From positions 2,108,001-2,172,000 of the forward strand of contig NZ_JAERRA010000001.1 in assembly GCF_016735685.1 (NCBI RefSeq): a stretch of 64,000 bases of DNA, read 5' to 3'. The notes under the pieces are model-generated. The model ran no database searches, was not told where the DNA came from, and saw nothing but the letters and a program-made list of their open reading frames with translations. Of this stretch, positions 1 to 10,910 are shown in pieces (position 1 is the first letter of the stretch; every line of letters starts with the position of its first letter). Origin of the DNA: Piscinibacter lacus (lineage in GTDB: Bacteria > Pseudomonadota > Gammaproteobacteria > Burkholderiales > Burkholderiaceae_C). The position numbers and the translations under genes are program-made.

Positions 1-487
1 GCATGGCCGCGTTGTAGGCCCCGGCGCTGTGGCCGGCGACGAAGCTGCGGCGCCGATCCAGCGGGCCGCGACCGGCCTCGGCACGCAGCCAGGCATAGGC
101 GCGTGCGCTGTCCTGCAGGAAGTCCGGGTAGCGGACCTCGGGGTAGAGCCGGTAGTCGGCCACCGCACAGGCGATGCCGGCCGCGGCAAAAGCCTCGCCG
201 ACGAAGCGGTAGTCGGCGCGCTCGCCGCGGTTCCAGGAGCCGCCGTAGAAGAACAGCAGCCAGGGGTGGCCGGCCGCCGGCACGGGGCCGACCGGCAAGT
301 AGAGGTCGAGCTTCTGGCGCGGATGCGGGCCGTAGCCCAGGGCGCCTAAAAAGCGGTGGGTGTCGGCGGGCACGCGTTCGTTGATCGCCGTGGCCGAGCA
401 GCCGGCCAGGCCGGCCAGCATCAGGCCGCCGCCGGCCAGCAGGCGTCGGCGCAGCGGCTGCGAGGGCAAGGGCAGTGCGTCGCTCAT
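1..487 (-). CDS. alpha/beta hydrolase lipoprotein, carboxylesterase-like (C-terminus cut by window edge)
   Basis: This is the N-terminal 162 residues of an alpha/beta-fold esterase; the rest lies off the left edge. The N-terminus has an arginine cluster (RRRLLAGGGL) and a lipobox ending LAGC, so the mature protein is probably a lipoprotein outside the cytoplasm. An oxyanion-hole-like segment (FFYGGSWNRG) and a nucleophile elbow GHSAG near residue 156 match the acetyl-esterase/carboxylesterase families. The Asp and His of the triad are not in the window. Its ATG overlaps the dnaB stop codon (ATGA), so the two may be co-translated, although no functional link is known. The substrate cannot be told. 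Confidence 0.8.
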   Translation of the reverse strand, partial: MSDALPLPSQPLRRRLLAGGGLMLAGLAGCSATAINERVPADTHRFLGALGYGPHPRQKLDLYLPVGPVPAAGHPWLLFFYGGSWNRGERADYRFVGEAFAAAGIACAVADYRLYPEVRYPDFLQDSARAYAWLRAEAGRGPLDRRRSFVAGHSAGAYNAAM

Positions 488-1890
488 TCGGCGACACCGC
501 CGACATAGCCCGGCGCCAGGTTCTCGAAGCGGGTCAGGGGCCGGATGAAGGCCAGCTTGACCGTGCCCACCGGACCATTCCGCTGCTTGGCGATGATGAT
601 CTCGGCGATGCCCGGCTCCTTGCAGGCGTCCTTGGTGTAGTACTCGTCGCGGTAGATGAACATGATCACGTCGGCATCTTGCTCGATGGCACCGGATTCC
701 CGCAGGTCGGACATCATGGGCCGCTTGTCGGTGCGGCTTTCGACCGAGCGGTTGAGCTGCGAGAGCGCGATCACCGGGCATTGCAGCTCCTTGGCCAGGG
801 ACTTGAGGCCGCGCGAGATCTCGCCCAGCTCGGTGGCGCGGTTCTCCTCGCTGCCGCCCGAGCCGCTCATGAGCTGCAGGTAGTCCACGACGATCAGGCC
901 CAGCTTGCCGCAGGTCCGGGCCTGGCGGCGCGCGCGGGCGCGCAGCTCGGCCGGGCTCAGGCCGGGCGTCTCGTCGATGAAGAGGCTGACATTGCGCAGG
1001 CGCTCGACGGCCTCGGAAAGCTGGCCCCATTCATGGTCGGCCAGCTTGCCGGTGCGCAGGTGCTGCTGGTCGATGCGGCCCAGCGAGCCGACCATCCGCA
1101 GCGCAAGCTGGGCCGCGCCCATTTCCATCGAGAAGACGACCGCCGGCAGGCCCTCCTGAACGGCCACATGCTCGGCGATGTTCAGCGCGAAAGCGGTCTT
1201 GCCCATCGAGGGCCGCGCGGCCAGCACGACCATGTCGCCGGGCTGCAAGCCGGCGGTCATCTTGTCGAGGTCGTAGAAGCCGGTGCGCACGCCGGTCACG
1301 TCGTCGGCACCGTGGTCGGCCAGTTCCTGCACGCGGTCGAGCAGTTGCACGACCAGGCTGTCCATGCTCTGGAAGCCATTGCGGTTGCGGCTGCCCTCTT
1401 CGCCGATGCGCAGGATCTTGTTCTCGGCCTCGTCGAGGATGGTCGCCACCGGCCGGCCCTGCGGATTGAAGGCGGCGGTGGCGATCTCGTCGCTCGTGGC
1501 CACCAGCTTGCGCAGCACCGCACGCTCGCGGACGATCTCCGCATAGCGCCGCAGATTGGCGGCGCTGGGCACGCTCTGCGCCAGGGCATTGAGGTAGACC
1601 AGACCCCCGACCTGATCGGCCTTGCCCAGGCTGGTCAGTTGCTCATGCACGGTGATCACGTCGGCCGGCTTGGCCTGGCCGACCAGCGCGCCGATGGCGG
1701 CATAGATCAGGCGATGCTCGTGGCGGTAGAAGTCGCTGTCGGTCAGCAGGTCGCCGGCGCGGTCCCAGGCCGAGTTGTCGATCAGCAGGCCGCCGAGCAC
1801 GCTTTGCTCGGCCTCGATCGAGTGCGGCGGGACGCGCAGGCGAGCCACTTCGGCATCGGGCGGGGCGGAGGGATCGAGCAAGACGGTCAT
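484..1890 (-). CDS. dnaB: replicative DNA helicase DnaB
   Basis: This is the hexameric helicase that unwinds DNA 5' to 3' at the replication fork and interacts with primase. The 468-residue length is normal and no intein is present. The N-terminal domain begins near PPHSIEAEQSVLGG. The RecA-like C-terminal domain has Walker A (ARPSMGKTAFAL), the VVFSMEM segment, Walker B with LIVVDYLQLM, and an arginine-rich end. It lies 172 bp downstream of rplI, behind a good intrinsic terminator, so it probably has its own promoter. Adjacency to the S6-PriB-S18-L9 operon is a familiar proteobacterial arrangement. Confidence 0.97.
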   Translation of the reverse strand: MTVLLDPSAPPDAEVARLRVPPHSIEAEQSVLGGLLIDNSAWDRAGDLLTDSDFYRHEHRLIYAAIGALVGQAKPADVITVHEQLTSLGKADQVGGLVYLNALAQSVPSAANLRRYAEIVRERAVLRKLVATSDEIATAAFNPQGRPVATILDEAENKILRIGEEGSRNRNGFQSMDSLVVQLLDRVQELADHGADDVTGVRTGFYDLDKMTAGLQPGDMVVLAARPSMGKTAFALNIAEHVAVQEGLPAVVFSMEMGAAQLALRMVGSLGRIDQQHLRTGKLADHEWGQLSEAVERLRNVSLFIDETPGLSPAELRARARRQARTCGKLGLIVVDYLQLMSGSGGSEENRATELGEISRGLKSLAKELQCPVIALSQLNRSVESRTDKRPMMSDLRESGAIEQDADVIMFIYRDEYYTKDACKEPGIAEIIIAKQRNGPVGTVKLAFIRPLTRFENLAPGYVGGVAE

Positions 1891-1989
1891 CCGAAGATCT
1901 TACGGGCAGCCTGCGGCCTGCCCTGGGGACAAGCCTGTGGACAAGCTGGGGGTCTGGGTCGGACAAGGGCCCAGCCGGCGGACGGCAAG

Positions 1990-2017
1990 AAAAAAGGCCG
2001 GCATGAAGCCGGCCTTT
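1990..2017 (-). terminator. intrinsic terminator after rplI
   Basis: Read on the minus strand, an AAGGCCGGC / GCCGGCCTT hairpin with a 5-nt loop is followed at once by six T residues. This is a textbook rho-independent terminator ending the rpsF-priB-rpsR-rplI operon before dnaB. Confidence 0.85.
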
Positions 2018-2062
2018 GCGGCGCAGCCCCCGCTCGGAGGCCGCGACGGGTCGAGGCGAGGA

Positions 2063-2515
2063 TCAGTCGGCCTGGGCGTAGACCGACACGGTGATGTCGA
2101 CGACGACATCGGTGTGCGGCGCCACGCTGACGGCGTGATCACCCAGGGTCTTGATCGGACCGTTGGGCATGCGGACCTGGGCCTTGACGATGTCATGGCC
2201 GGCGGCCTTCAGGGCCTCGGCGATGTCGGCATTGGTCACCGAGCCGAACAGGCGGCCGTCGACGCCCGCCTTCTGGCTGATACGGACGGTCGAGCCGGAC
2301 AGCTTCTCGCCCAGGGCCTGGGCGGTGGCCAGCTTCTCGGCGGCGACGCGCTCGAGCTCGGCGCGGCGGGCTTCGAATTCCTTGACCGCCGATTCGGTCG
2401 CGCGGCGGGCGGCGCCGGTCGGGATCAGGAAGTTGCGGGCATAGCCGTCCTTGACGCGGACGACATCACCGAGGTTGCCGAGGTTGGCAATCTTGTCGAG
2501 CAGGATCACTTGCAT
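2063..2515 (-). CDS. rplI: 50S ribosomal protein bL9
   Basis: bL9 binds 23S rRNA at the base of the L1 stalk and helps limit frameshifting. The 150-residue protein starts with the family signature ([13 protein letters not shown]) and the rRNA-binding loop ([12 protein letters not shown]), followed by the long connecting helix rich in Glu, Arg and Ala (about residues 42-75) and the C-terminal domain. It is the last gene of the S6-PriB-S18-L9 operon, 11 bp after rpsR, and is followed by a strong terminator. Confidence 0.98.
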   Translation of the reverse strand: MQVILLDKIANLGNLGDVVRVKDGYARNFLIPTGAARRATESAVKEFEARRAELERVAAEKLATAQALGEKLSGSTVRISQKAGVDGRLFGSVTNADIAEALKAAGHDIVKAQVRMPNGPIKTLGDHAVSVAPHTDVVVDITVSVYAQAD

Positions 2516-2526
2516 CGTGCGTCTCC

Positions 2527-2817
2527 TCAGACCTTGTGCTGGTCGCTGTAGGGCACCAGCGCCAGGAAGCGCGCGCGCTTGATGGCCACGGTGAGCTGAC
2601 GCTGGTAGATCGCCCGGGTGCCGGTCAGGCGGGCCGGGGTGATCTTGCCGTTCTCGCCGATGAAGTCACGCAGGGTGTCGACATCCTTGTAGTCGATCTC
2701 TTCGACACCGGCGACGGTGAAGCGGCAGAACCGCTTGCGACGGAAGAGCAGGGACTGGGTGTTGCGCTTGCCCTTGCGGTCCTTGCTGAACTTGCCTTTG
2801 CCACGGGGAGGGGCCAT
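2527..2817 (-). CDS. rpsR: 30S ribosomal protein bS18
   Basis: bS18 forms a heterodimer with bS6 on the platform of the small subunit. The 96-residue protein has a basic N-terminal tail ([15 protein letters not shown]), longer than in E. coli. It is followed by the conserved core with [16 protein letters not shown] and [11 protein letters not shown] segments and the end [20 protein letters not shown]. It lies 4 bp after priB and 11 bp before rplI, clearly co-transcribed. Confidence 0.98.
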   Translation of the reverse strand: MAPPRGKGKFSKDRKGKRNTQSLLFRRKRFCRFTVAGVEEIDYKDVDTLRDFIGENGKITPARLTGTRAIYQRQLTVAIKRARFLALVPYSDQHKV

Positions 2818-2821
2818 GGTG

Positions 2822-3142
2822 TTACTCCTGAACTTTCGAACGTATCGGGGGGGAAGACATCGGCTGGAAGCCCGTCAGATGCAGCCGCACCCCAGCACCG
2901 CGGAAGGCCGGGCCGAGGAAGCCCTCGACCTCGATCGCTTCGCCGACCGCCAGTCGGGCGGCCTGTCCGGCCAGCTCGCCAAGGGCGAGGGCACGGATCT
3001 CGAAAGCGATCTTCCTCACGGCACCGGCTTCGACGACCTCGGAGGCATGCGTGAGACGCAAGTCCAGGGCCGGCAGGCCGGCAGGGGTGTAGCGCAGGAC
3101 GCCGCGTTCGGCCAGGCTGCCTGTGAGCACGACGCGGTTCAC
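2822..3142 (-). CDS. priB: primosomal replication protein N (PriB)
   Basis: PriB is a single-stranded DNA-binding OB-fold protein that takes part in PriA-dependent restart of stalled forks. The 106-residue frame begins with GTG ([14 protein letters not shown]), which aligns with the usual PriB/SSB-like N-terminus. No in-frame ATG would keep the first beta strand. The location between rpsF and rpsR is diagnostic, because PriB arose from an ssb duplication in this operon in beta- and gammaproteobacteria. Sequence conservation is modest, as is usual for betaproteobacterial PriB. Confidence 0.9.
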   Translation of the reverse strand: MNRVVLTGSLAERGVLRYTPAGLPALDLRLTHASEVVEAGAVRKIAFEIRALALGELAGQAARLAVGEAIEVEGFLGPAFRGAGVRLHLTGFQPMSSPPIRSKVQE

Positions 3143-3185
3143 GCGTGGCGCAGGTCGGCGATGGCAGGCGGCATCCGGACGGACG

Positions 3186-3563
3186 TCAGGCCGCGTTCTC
3201 CGGCTGGGCGGGAGCCTGCGAGGACTTGCGGGCTTCTTCGCGCTCGACGGCCTTCATCATGATGGAGGGCGCCGTCTCGGCCTTGCTCTTGTGCACCGTC
3301 AGGTGACGAAGCACGGCGTCGTTGAACTTGAAGCCGGTCTCCAGTTCAGCCAGGGTTTCCTTGCTGCACTCGATGTTCAGGCACAGGTAGTGGGCCTTCG
3401 CGAGCTTCTGGATCTGGTAGGCCAGCGCGCGGCGGCCCCAGTCTTCGACACGGTGCACCGCGCCGCCGGTGGCGGTGATGCTGGCCTTGTAGCGCTCCAG
3501 CATGGCGGGCACCTGCTCGCTTTGATCCGGATGGATCAGCAGGACGATCTCGTAATGACGCAT
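3186..3563 (-). CDS. rpsF: 30S ribosomal protein bS6
   Basis: bS6 pairs with bS18 on the 30S platform. The 125-residue protein has the standard start ([17 protein letters not shown]) and the [18 protein letters not shown] block. The C-terminal tail is Ala/Pro/Glu-rich, as is common in this family. It is the first gene of the operon, with AAGGAG just upstream of the ATG. A minus-strand TATACT (3667-3672) about 100 bp upstream is a possible -10, but no convincing -35 box accompanies it. Confidence 0.98.
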   Translation of the reverse strand: MRHYEIVLLIHPDQSEQVPAMLERYKASITATGGAVHRVEDWGRRALAYQIQKLAKAHYLCLNIECSKETLAELETGFKFNDAVLRHLTVHKSKAETAPSIMMKAVEREEARKSSQAPAQPENAA

Positions 3564-3681
3564 TCGAGCTCCTTGTGGATGTCCGCCTCGTGCCCTGGAA
3601 ACGGGCCTTCGGCGGGGAAGCCGCCCCGGAGCGTCAACACCGGGTGCGGCAAGGGGAAAGCCTACGAGTATAAGCGCTCAA

Positions 3682-3722
3682 GGCATGACGCCCCCGGCCC
3701 ATCAGGCCGGGGGCGTCATGCC
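3682..3722. terminator. long perfect hairpin (18-bp stem) between rpsF and the symporter gene
   Basis: An 18-bp perfect inverted repeat (GGCATGACGCCCCCGGCC and its complement) has a 5-nt loop. No T tract follows on either strand. With the second palindrome at 3736-3777 it probably ends minus-strand transcripts from the symporter gene, and it lies immediately upstream of the presumed rpsF promoter. Confidence 0.55.
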
Positions 3723-3735
3723 CTGCACCGCGGGG

Positions 3736-3777
3736 GTCGGAAGGCGGCCCCCGCGGGGGCCGCCCTCAGGCTCCGAC
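3736..3777 (-). terminator. GC-rich palindrome just downstream of the symporter stop codon
   Basis: A 22-nt perfect palindrome (3743-3764) sits inside an outer GTCGGA/TCCGAC pair. It lies 9 bp past the symporter stop codon, so a role in 3' end formation or mRNA stability is likely. No U tract follows. Confidence 0.55.
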
Positions 3778-3785
3778 GGGCTGCC

Positions 3786-5915
3786 TCAACCGCGCTGGCC
3801 GCGCAGATTGGGATAGCGCACGTGCTCGATCAGCTCCTGCGTCGCCTTGCTCGGCGCCGGGGTGACCAGGCTGACCAGGATGATCACGGCAAAGCCCAGC
3901 GGCACGCCGAAGACACCCGCCGAGATGGGCTGGATGCCGAACCACAGGTCCACCGGGCTGTCGACGCCGAACACCTTGCGCAGCCAGGGCTGGTTCATCA
4001 CCATGTAGTAGAAGGTGACGCCCAGGCCGCTGACCATGCCCAGCACGGCACCGATGCTCGATGCCCGCTTCCAGAACACGCCCAGCACCAGGGCCGGGAA
4101 GAAGGCCGCTGCCGCGAAGGAGAAGGCTGCCGACACCAGGAAGAGGATGTCCGCCGGCTTCTGCGCCGCCACATAGGCCGCGGCCAGGGCCACGACCAGC
4201 AGCAGCATCTTCGACAGCGTGACCCGGCGCGCCGTGGAGGCGTTGGGATCGATCATCTTGTAGTACAGGTCGTGCGACAGCGCGTTGGCGATGGTCAGCA
4301 GCAGGCCGTCCGCCGTCGACAGCGCAGCGGCCAGGCCGCCGGCCGCCACCATGCCCGAGATCACATACGGCAGGCCGCCGATCTCGGCCGTGGCCAGCAC
4401 GATGATGTCGCCGCCGATCTTCATCTCGCCAAGCTGGAGCAGACCGTCCTTGTTAACGTCCGTCACCGAGAGCAGGGCCGGGTCGACCTTGGCCCAGCTC
4501 GCGATCCAGGCGGGCAACTGGTCGAAGGGCGTGCCGACCAGGTTGGTGAAGATCTCGTACTTGACCAGCACCGCCAGGGCGGGCGCGGTGAAGTACAGCA
4601 GGAAGATGAAGAACAGCGACCAGGTCACCGACTCGCGCGCTTCCTTCACCGACGGCGTCGTGTAGTAGCGCATCAGGATGTGCGGCAGCGCAGCCGTGCC
4701 GATCATCAGGCAGAAGACCAGCGCCAGGAAGTTGCGACGCGACTCGTCGTAGGTCTTCTGCGCCTTCTCGTCGCCATTCGGATCGCCCGCGAACTGGGCC
4801 GCATGCGGCGGCATGCCGGCCAGCGGCTTGGCCCGCGCCTCGGCGCCGGTCTTGGCCTTCTCGTAGGCCGCCTTGGCCTCGGCCTCGGTGGCGGGCAAGG
4901 CGGCAAGCGCGCGCTCGGCCGCCTGGATCTCGGCCACCGGGGCATCGGCCCGCGAGCGCAGGTCGGCCAGCTTGGCCTCGGCCGCGGCGCGGTCGGCAGC
5001 CATGGCCGCCGGCACGTCCTTCAGCTTCTCGGCCGCAGCCGCCGCCTGCTGCTTGAAGATCTCGATGACCTCTTGTTCCTTCGCGTCGGCCTTGAGCTCC
5101 TTCTCGCGCTCGGTGACCTTCTGGAGCTGGTAGCCGTAGATGGCCTGCGGCACCGGCACGCTGGTCTGCTTCACCGACAGCCACACCACCGGGATCATGT
5201 AGGCAATGATCAGGATGATGTATTGCGCCACCTGGGTCCAGGTCACGGCCCGCATGCCACCCAGGAAGGAGCACACCAGGATGCCGCCCAGGCCCAGGAA
5301 GATGCCGATCTCGAAGGCCACGCCGGTCAGGCGGGTGGTGATCAGGCCCACGCCATAGATCTGCGCCACCACATAGGTGAAGGAACAGAGGATGGCGGCG
5401 AAGATGCCGACGAAGCGGGCGGCATTGCCACCGTAACGCTCGCCCAGGAAGTCGGGGATGGTGAACTGGCCGAACTTGCGCAGGTAGGGCGCCAGGAAAA
5501 GCGCCACCAGGCAATAGCCACCGGTCCAGCCCATGATGAAGGCCAGGCCGCCGTAGCCGGTCAGGTAGAGCGTGCCGGCCATGCCGATGAAGCTGGCTGC
5601 CGACATCCAGTCCGCGCCCGTGGCCATGCCGTTGTAGATGGCGGGCACCCGCCGGCCGGCCACGTAGTACTCGGCGGCGTCGGTGGTGCGGCTCATGATG
5701 CCGATGCCGGCATAGAGGCCCACCGTGGCGAGCAGGAAGATGAAGCCGATCCAGCTTCGGGACAGGCCCATCTGCTCCAGGATCGCCAGCACGATCACGA
5801 AGGCAATGAAGCCCCCGGTGTACCAGGCGTAGACCTTGTTGAGCTGGGACTTGAAGGCGCGTTGATCCGCCGCGCTGCTGCCGCCGGTCGGGGCGGTTTC
5901 GAAGATGCCGGCCAT
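3786..5915 (-). CDS. sodium:solute symporter, large subunit (VC_2705-type), with coiled-coil insert and EF-hand-like loop
   Basis: This is a 709-residue sodium/solute symporter of the acetate/monocarboxylate (ActP-like) branch, in the inner membrane. The core shows the SSS pattern: FYVAGR-like AEYYVAGRRVP near residue 80, GADWMSAASFIGMAGT, and the GGLAAALSTADGLLLTIANA segment. Two features are odd. Residues about 255-393 form an Ala/Glu/Lys-rich, probably coiled-coil insert between membrane segments. Residues 486-497 (DVNKDGLLQLGE) match a canonical 12-residue EF-hand loop. It is 1 bp downstream of the DUF4212 gene, its usual small-subunit partner. The substrate is unproven; acetate or another short carboxylate is likely. 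Confidence 0.9.
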   Translation of the reverse strand: MAGIFETAPTGGSSAADQRAFKSQLNKVYAWYTGGFIAFVIVLAILEQMGLSRSWIGFIFLLATVGLYAGIGIMSRTTDAAEYYVAGRRVPAIYNGMATGADWMSAASFIGMAGTLYLTGYGGLAFIMGWTGGYCLVALFLAPYLRKFGQFTIPDFLGERYGGNAARFVGIFAAILCSFTYVVAQIYGVGLITTRLTGVAFEIGIFLGLGGILVCSFLGGMRAVTWTQVAQYIILIIAYMIPVVWLSVKQTSVPVPQAIYGYQLQKVTEREKELKADAKEQEVIEIFKQQAAAAAEKLKDVPAAMAADRAAAEAKLADLRSRADAPVAEIQAAERALAALPATEAEAKAAYEKAKTGAEARAKPLAGMPPHAAQFAGDPNGDEKAQKTYDESRRNFLALVFCLMIGTAALPHILMRYYTTPSVKEARESVTWSLFFIFLLYFTAPALAVLVKYEIFTNLVGTPFDQLPAWIASWAKVDPALLSVTDVNKDGLLQLGEMKIGGDIIVLATAEIGGLPYVISGMVAAGGLAAALSTADGLLLTIANALSHDLYYKMIDPNASTARRVTLSKMLLLVVALAAAYVAAQKPADILFLVSAAFSFAAAAFFPALVLGVFWKRASSIGAVLGMVSGLGVTFYYMVMNQPWLRKVFGVDSPVDLWFGIQPISAGVFGVPLGFAVIILVSLVTPAPSKATQELIEHVRYPNLRGQRG

Positions 5916-5916
5916 G

Positions 5917-6174
5917 TCATTCCTCCTCGGCCACGCCGTGTTCCTGGTCCAGGCGGTTCATCGTCCGCGCATAGAACCAGATGATCAGCACATACACCAC
6001 CAGCGCACCCTGGCTGCCCACCCAGAAGCTGAAGGGCCAGCCAAAGAAGGTGAAGCTGAGGTCGCGGGCGAAGTAGGCCACCCCATAAGTCACCAGGAAC
6101 CACAGAAGCAGCAAGGCTCCGGTGATCCTCAGGTTCTTCTGCCAGTACGCTTTCTGGCTTTCCGTTGTCTGCAT
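5917..6174 (-). CDS. DUF4212 small subunit of sodium:solute symporter
   Basis: This 85-residue protein has two predicted membrane helices (about residues 18-38 and 50-70) and a charged C-terminus (MNRLDQEHGVAEEE). The segments YWQKNLRITGALLLLWF and FFGWPFSFWVGSQGAL are typical of DUF4212 proteins. These are encoded directly before VC_2705-type symporters and are thought to be their small subunits. A purine-rich GAGGAGACACG precedes the ATG. The large subunit begins 1 bp after this stop, so the two are co-transcribed. Confidence 0.92.
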   Translation of the reverse strand: MQTTESQKAYWQKNLRITGALLLLWFLVTYGVAYFARDLSFTFFGWPFSFWVGSQGALVVYVLIIWFYARTMNRLDQEHGVAEEE

Positions 6175-6323
6175 CGTGTCTCCTCGGATGTTTCACCGGA
6201 CCGCCAGGATCGGCCCGGACCACGTCTCTCGTCCTTCCTCGACCCCCACCGGGCGCGCTCCTGGCGTGCGCTGGTGGGTCAGCCTGCATCCCTCCGACCG
6301 GGCGGGCAAGCCCGGCCCGCCAC

Positions 6324-6929
6324 TCAGCCGGAAGCTGCTACCGACTGGCCTGCACGCAGGCCGGTCTCGCGTTCCAGTTGGGCGGCCACCTTAGGCTCGA
6401 AGCCCTGGAGGTGATGGATGATCCTGCGGGCCTCCTCGGGCTCGCAGCGATCGACATGAACCCGGGCGAGCTGATACCAGCCGTAGGGGCTCATGGGCTG
6501 AAGGGCCGTGTTGCGCTTGAGGGCCTCGACGGCCTCGTCGTAGCGCTTCAGGCGGATCAGGACCAGACCGAGGCCATACCAGGCGCGGTCCAGCTTTTCA
6601 TCGAGCGTGGTGGCCCGGCGGAAGGCAGCTTCGGCCTCGTCGAGCAGGCCCTGGCTTTCCAGCACGAAACCGAAGTTGAACCAGGAGGCCGCATCGTCGG
6701 GCCGCAGGGCAAGCAGCCGTCGGTGGTCGGCCAGGGCCGCGAGTTCGCGACCGGCCTGGGCATGCAAGTGGGCACGGCTGGCCAAGGCGTAGCCGTCGTC
6801 AGGCTGGCGCGCCAGCATTTCGTCGAACACCGCGCATGCGGCCTCGCGACGCCCGAAGACGAGCAGGACCTGGGCGCGCCAGATCGCCAGCCGGCGGTCC
6901 AGGCGGGCCTGCCAGCCCGAGGCGCTCAT
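6324..6929 (-). CDS. tetratricopeptide repeat protein
   Basis: This 201-residue, probably soluble protein is made largely of TPR helices. The repeats are visible as [55 protein letters not shown] and [16 protein letters not shown], at roughly 34-residue spacing. TPR arrays bind other proteins, but the partner is unknown. The start chosen overlaps the stop of the upstream membrane-protein gene (ATGA), so the two are translationally coupled and may work together. No enzyme motif is seen. Confidence 0.82.
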   Translation of the reverse strand: MSASGWQARLDRRLAIWRAQVLLVFGRREAACAVFDEMLARQPDDGYALASRAHLHAQAGRELAALADHRRLLALRPDDAASWFNFGFVLESQGLLDEAEAAFRRATTLDEKLDRAWYGLGLVLIRLKRYDEAVEALKRNTALQPMSPYGWYQLARVHVDRCEPEEARRIIHHLQGFEPKVAAQLERETGLRAGQSVAASG

Positions 6930-7225
6930 GCGCACAGGGCCTGACCCGGCAGGGCGCGGCATTGCTGCACCTTGCCGATCAGCGCAAAGACCCAGACCCA
7001 GGCCAGGGCGAAGAAGGTCAGCAGCGGGATGTGCCGGTCCAGCACCAGCCGCGGCGTGATGGCCCGGAACAGCCGGGTGAAGGGCTGCGTCAGGGTCTGC
7101 AGCAGCCGGTAGAAGACATTGGCTTCGCGCCGCGCGCCCGCCAGCAAGCCGAGCAGCCATTGGCCGAAAAGCGCCATCAGCGCAATCTCGGCAATCAGCT
7201 TGATCGAAACGGCCAGCAGCAGCAT
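6926..7225 (-). CDS. small YggT-like membrane protein
   Basis: This 99-residue protein has two hydrophobic segments (about residues 5-30 and 68-86), and between them a Pro/Arg-containing stretch ([15 protein letters not shown]). That layout recalls YggT-family proteins, but the match is not strong enough for a name. The start has a clear Shine-Dalgarno (AGGAGGGAGACC before ATG). It overlaps the TPR gene by the ATGA junction. Function unknown. Confidence 0.75.
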   Translation of the reverse strand: MLLLAVSIKLIAEIALMALFGQWLLGLLAGARREANVFYRLLQTLTQPFTRLFRAITPRLVLDRHIPLLTFFALAWVWVFALIGKVQQCRALPGQALCA

Positions 7226-7347
7226 GGTCTCCCTCCTCGGGGCGAGACTGTTTTTCCGGCGCCTTACCCGTTTCTTACGGTCCGGGGCGGAAGCCATGGT
7301 CCCCCGGGAAAGTCCCTGGAAGCGATCGCCCCGGCGCAAGCGGGCGT

Positions 7348-7374
7348 GAAAAAGCCGGGCCCCTGGCCCGGCTT
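7348..7374 (-). terminator. intrinsic terminator after ppsA
   Basis: Read on the minus strand, an AGCCGGG / CCCGGCT hairpin with a short GC-rich loop is followed by TTTTTC. It sits about 20 bp past the ppsA stop codon. Confidence 0.8.
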
Positions 7375-7392
7375 CCTGCGGGGGAGACGCGG

Positions 7393-9786
<2,394 letters not shown>

Positions 9787-10055
9787 GTTGTGCTCCATAG
9801 TAAAAAATCGTGCGGGGAAGCGCGTGGCGCGCCCGACGGTGAGCCGGCCTGTTCTTATGCTTTTGGGGGTCCGGACACCGGGGCGTGCCGCCCCCGTCTT
9901 TGGTCGCGGATTGTAAGGACAGGCGGCAGCGAACTGGGGTCAACCCTAGGTGCTTCGTCGCCTGGACGCCGCGACCGACTGCACGCCCGTCAGCGGCCCG
10001 CGCGGGTGGCGGCCCTATGCTTGGCGCCCCTCCCTGCCCGATCGCCCCGCCCGCC
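9787..10055. other. divergent intergenic region ppsA/ppsR
   Basis: These 269 bp hold the control regions of both divergent genes. There is an A/T-rich patch near 9798-9808 and another at 9850-9870, but no promoter hexamers or operator that I can assign with confidence. Confidence 0.5.
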
Positions 10056-10874
10056 ATGGCCCAGCGCACCGTCTTCTACGTCTCCGATGGCACCGGCATC
10101 ACGGCCGAGACCTTCGGTAACTCCATCCTGGCCCAGTTCGCGATCTCGGTGCGGCATGTGCGCCGCCCCTTCATCGACACGCCCGACAAGGCCCACCAGG
10201 TGCTGCGCGAGATCCACGAGACCGCCGAGCGCGAAGGCCGCCGGCCCATCGTCTTCATCACCGTCATCGAGCCCGAGGCGCACCGCATCATCTGTGGCGC
10301 GCCGGCCCTGGTGATGGACATGTTCCGCACCTTCGTCGAACCGCTGGAGGAGGAGTTCGGCATCACCTCCAACCACCGCGTCGGCCGCTTCTCGGACGTG
10401 GCCAAGAGCAAGGAATACAGCGACCGCATCGAGGCCATCAACTTCACGCTGGCCCATGACGACGGCCAGTCCTCCAAGAATCTGGCCGAAGCCGATGTCA
10501 TCCTGGTCGGCGTGAGCCGCTCGGGCAAGACGCCGACCTCGCTCTACCTGGCCATGCAACACGGCGTGAAGGCGGCCAACTACCCCCTGATCCCCGAGGA
10601 CTTCGACCGCGGCCACCTGCCGCCCGCGCTCAAGCCCTACAAGGCCAAGTGCTTCGGCCTGACGATCGCGCCGGACCGGCTGTCCGAGATCCGCCACGAG
10701 CGGCGGCCCAACAGCCGCTATGCCTCGATCGAGAACTGTCGCGCCGAGGTGGCCCAGGCCGAGCAGATGATGCGCCGCGACGGCATCGCCTGGCTGTCCT
10801 CGACGCACAAGTCCATCGAGGAGATCGCCACCACCATCCTGCGCGACCTGCGGCCCGACCGGCTCGTCTATTGA
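10056..10874 (+). CDS. ppsR: PEP synthase regulatory protein (bifunctional kinase/pyrophosphorylase)
   Basis: This DUF299-family protein inactivates PEP synthase by ADP-dependent phosphorylation of a threonine next to the catalytic histidine. It reactivates the enzyme by phosphate-dependent dephosphorylation. The 272-residue protein starts with the family signature VFYVSDGTGITAETFGNS and has the P-loop VGVSRSGKTPTSLYLA near residues 150-165. The ATG at 10056 puts the signature where it belongs; an earlier in-frame ATG 13 codons upstream lies in low-complexity sequence. Divergent placement next to ppsA supports the role. Confidence 0.95.
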   Translation: MAQRTVFYVSDGTGITAETFGNSILAQFAISVRHVRRPFIDTPDKAHQVLREIHETAEREGRRPIVFITVIEPEAHRIICGAPALVMDMFRTFVEPLEEEFGITSNHRVGRFSDVAKSKEYSDRIEAINFTLAHDDGQSSKNLAEADVILVGVSRSGKTPTSLYLAMQHGVKAANYPLIPEDFDRGHLPPALKPYKAKCFGLTIAPDRLSEIRHERRPNSRYASIENCRAEVAQAEQMMRRDGIAWLSSTHKSIEEIATTILRDLRPDRLVY

Positions 10875-10910
10875 GCCTTGCAGGACCGGGCTGCGCGCGG
10901 CAGAAGCCCC

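Noticed and set aside
1924..1955. Possible DnaA boxes or origin near dnaB (repeats of GGACAAG, with TTGTCCACA on the minus strand)
   Set aside because: Only one site is within one base of a strong DnaA box. There is no cluster, no AT-rich unwinding region, and no dnaA/dnaN/gyrB nearby.
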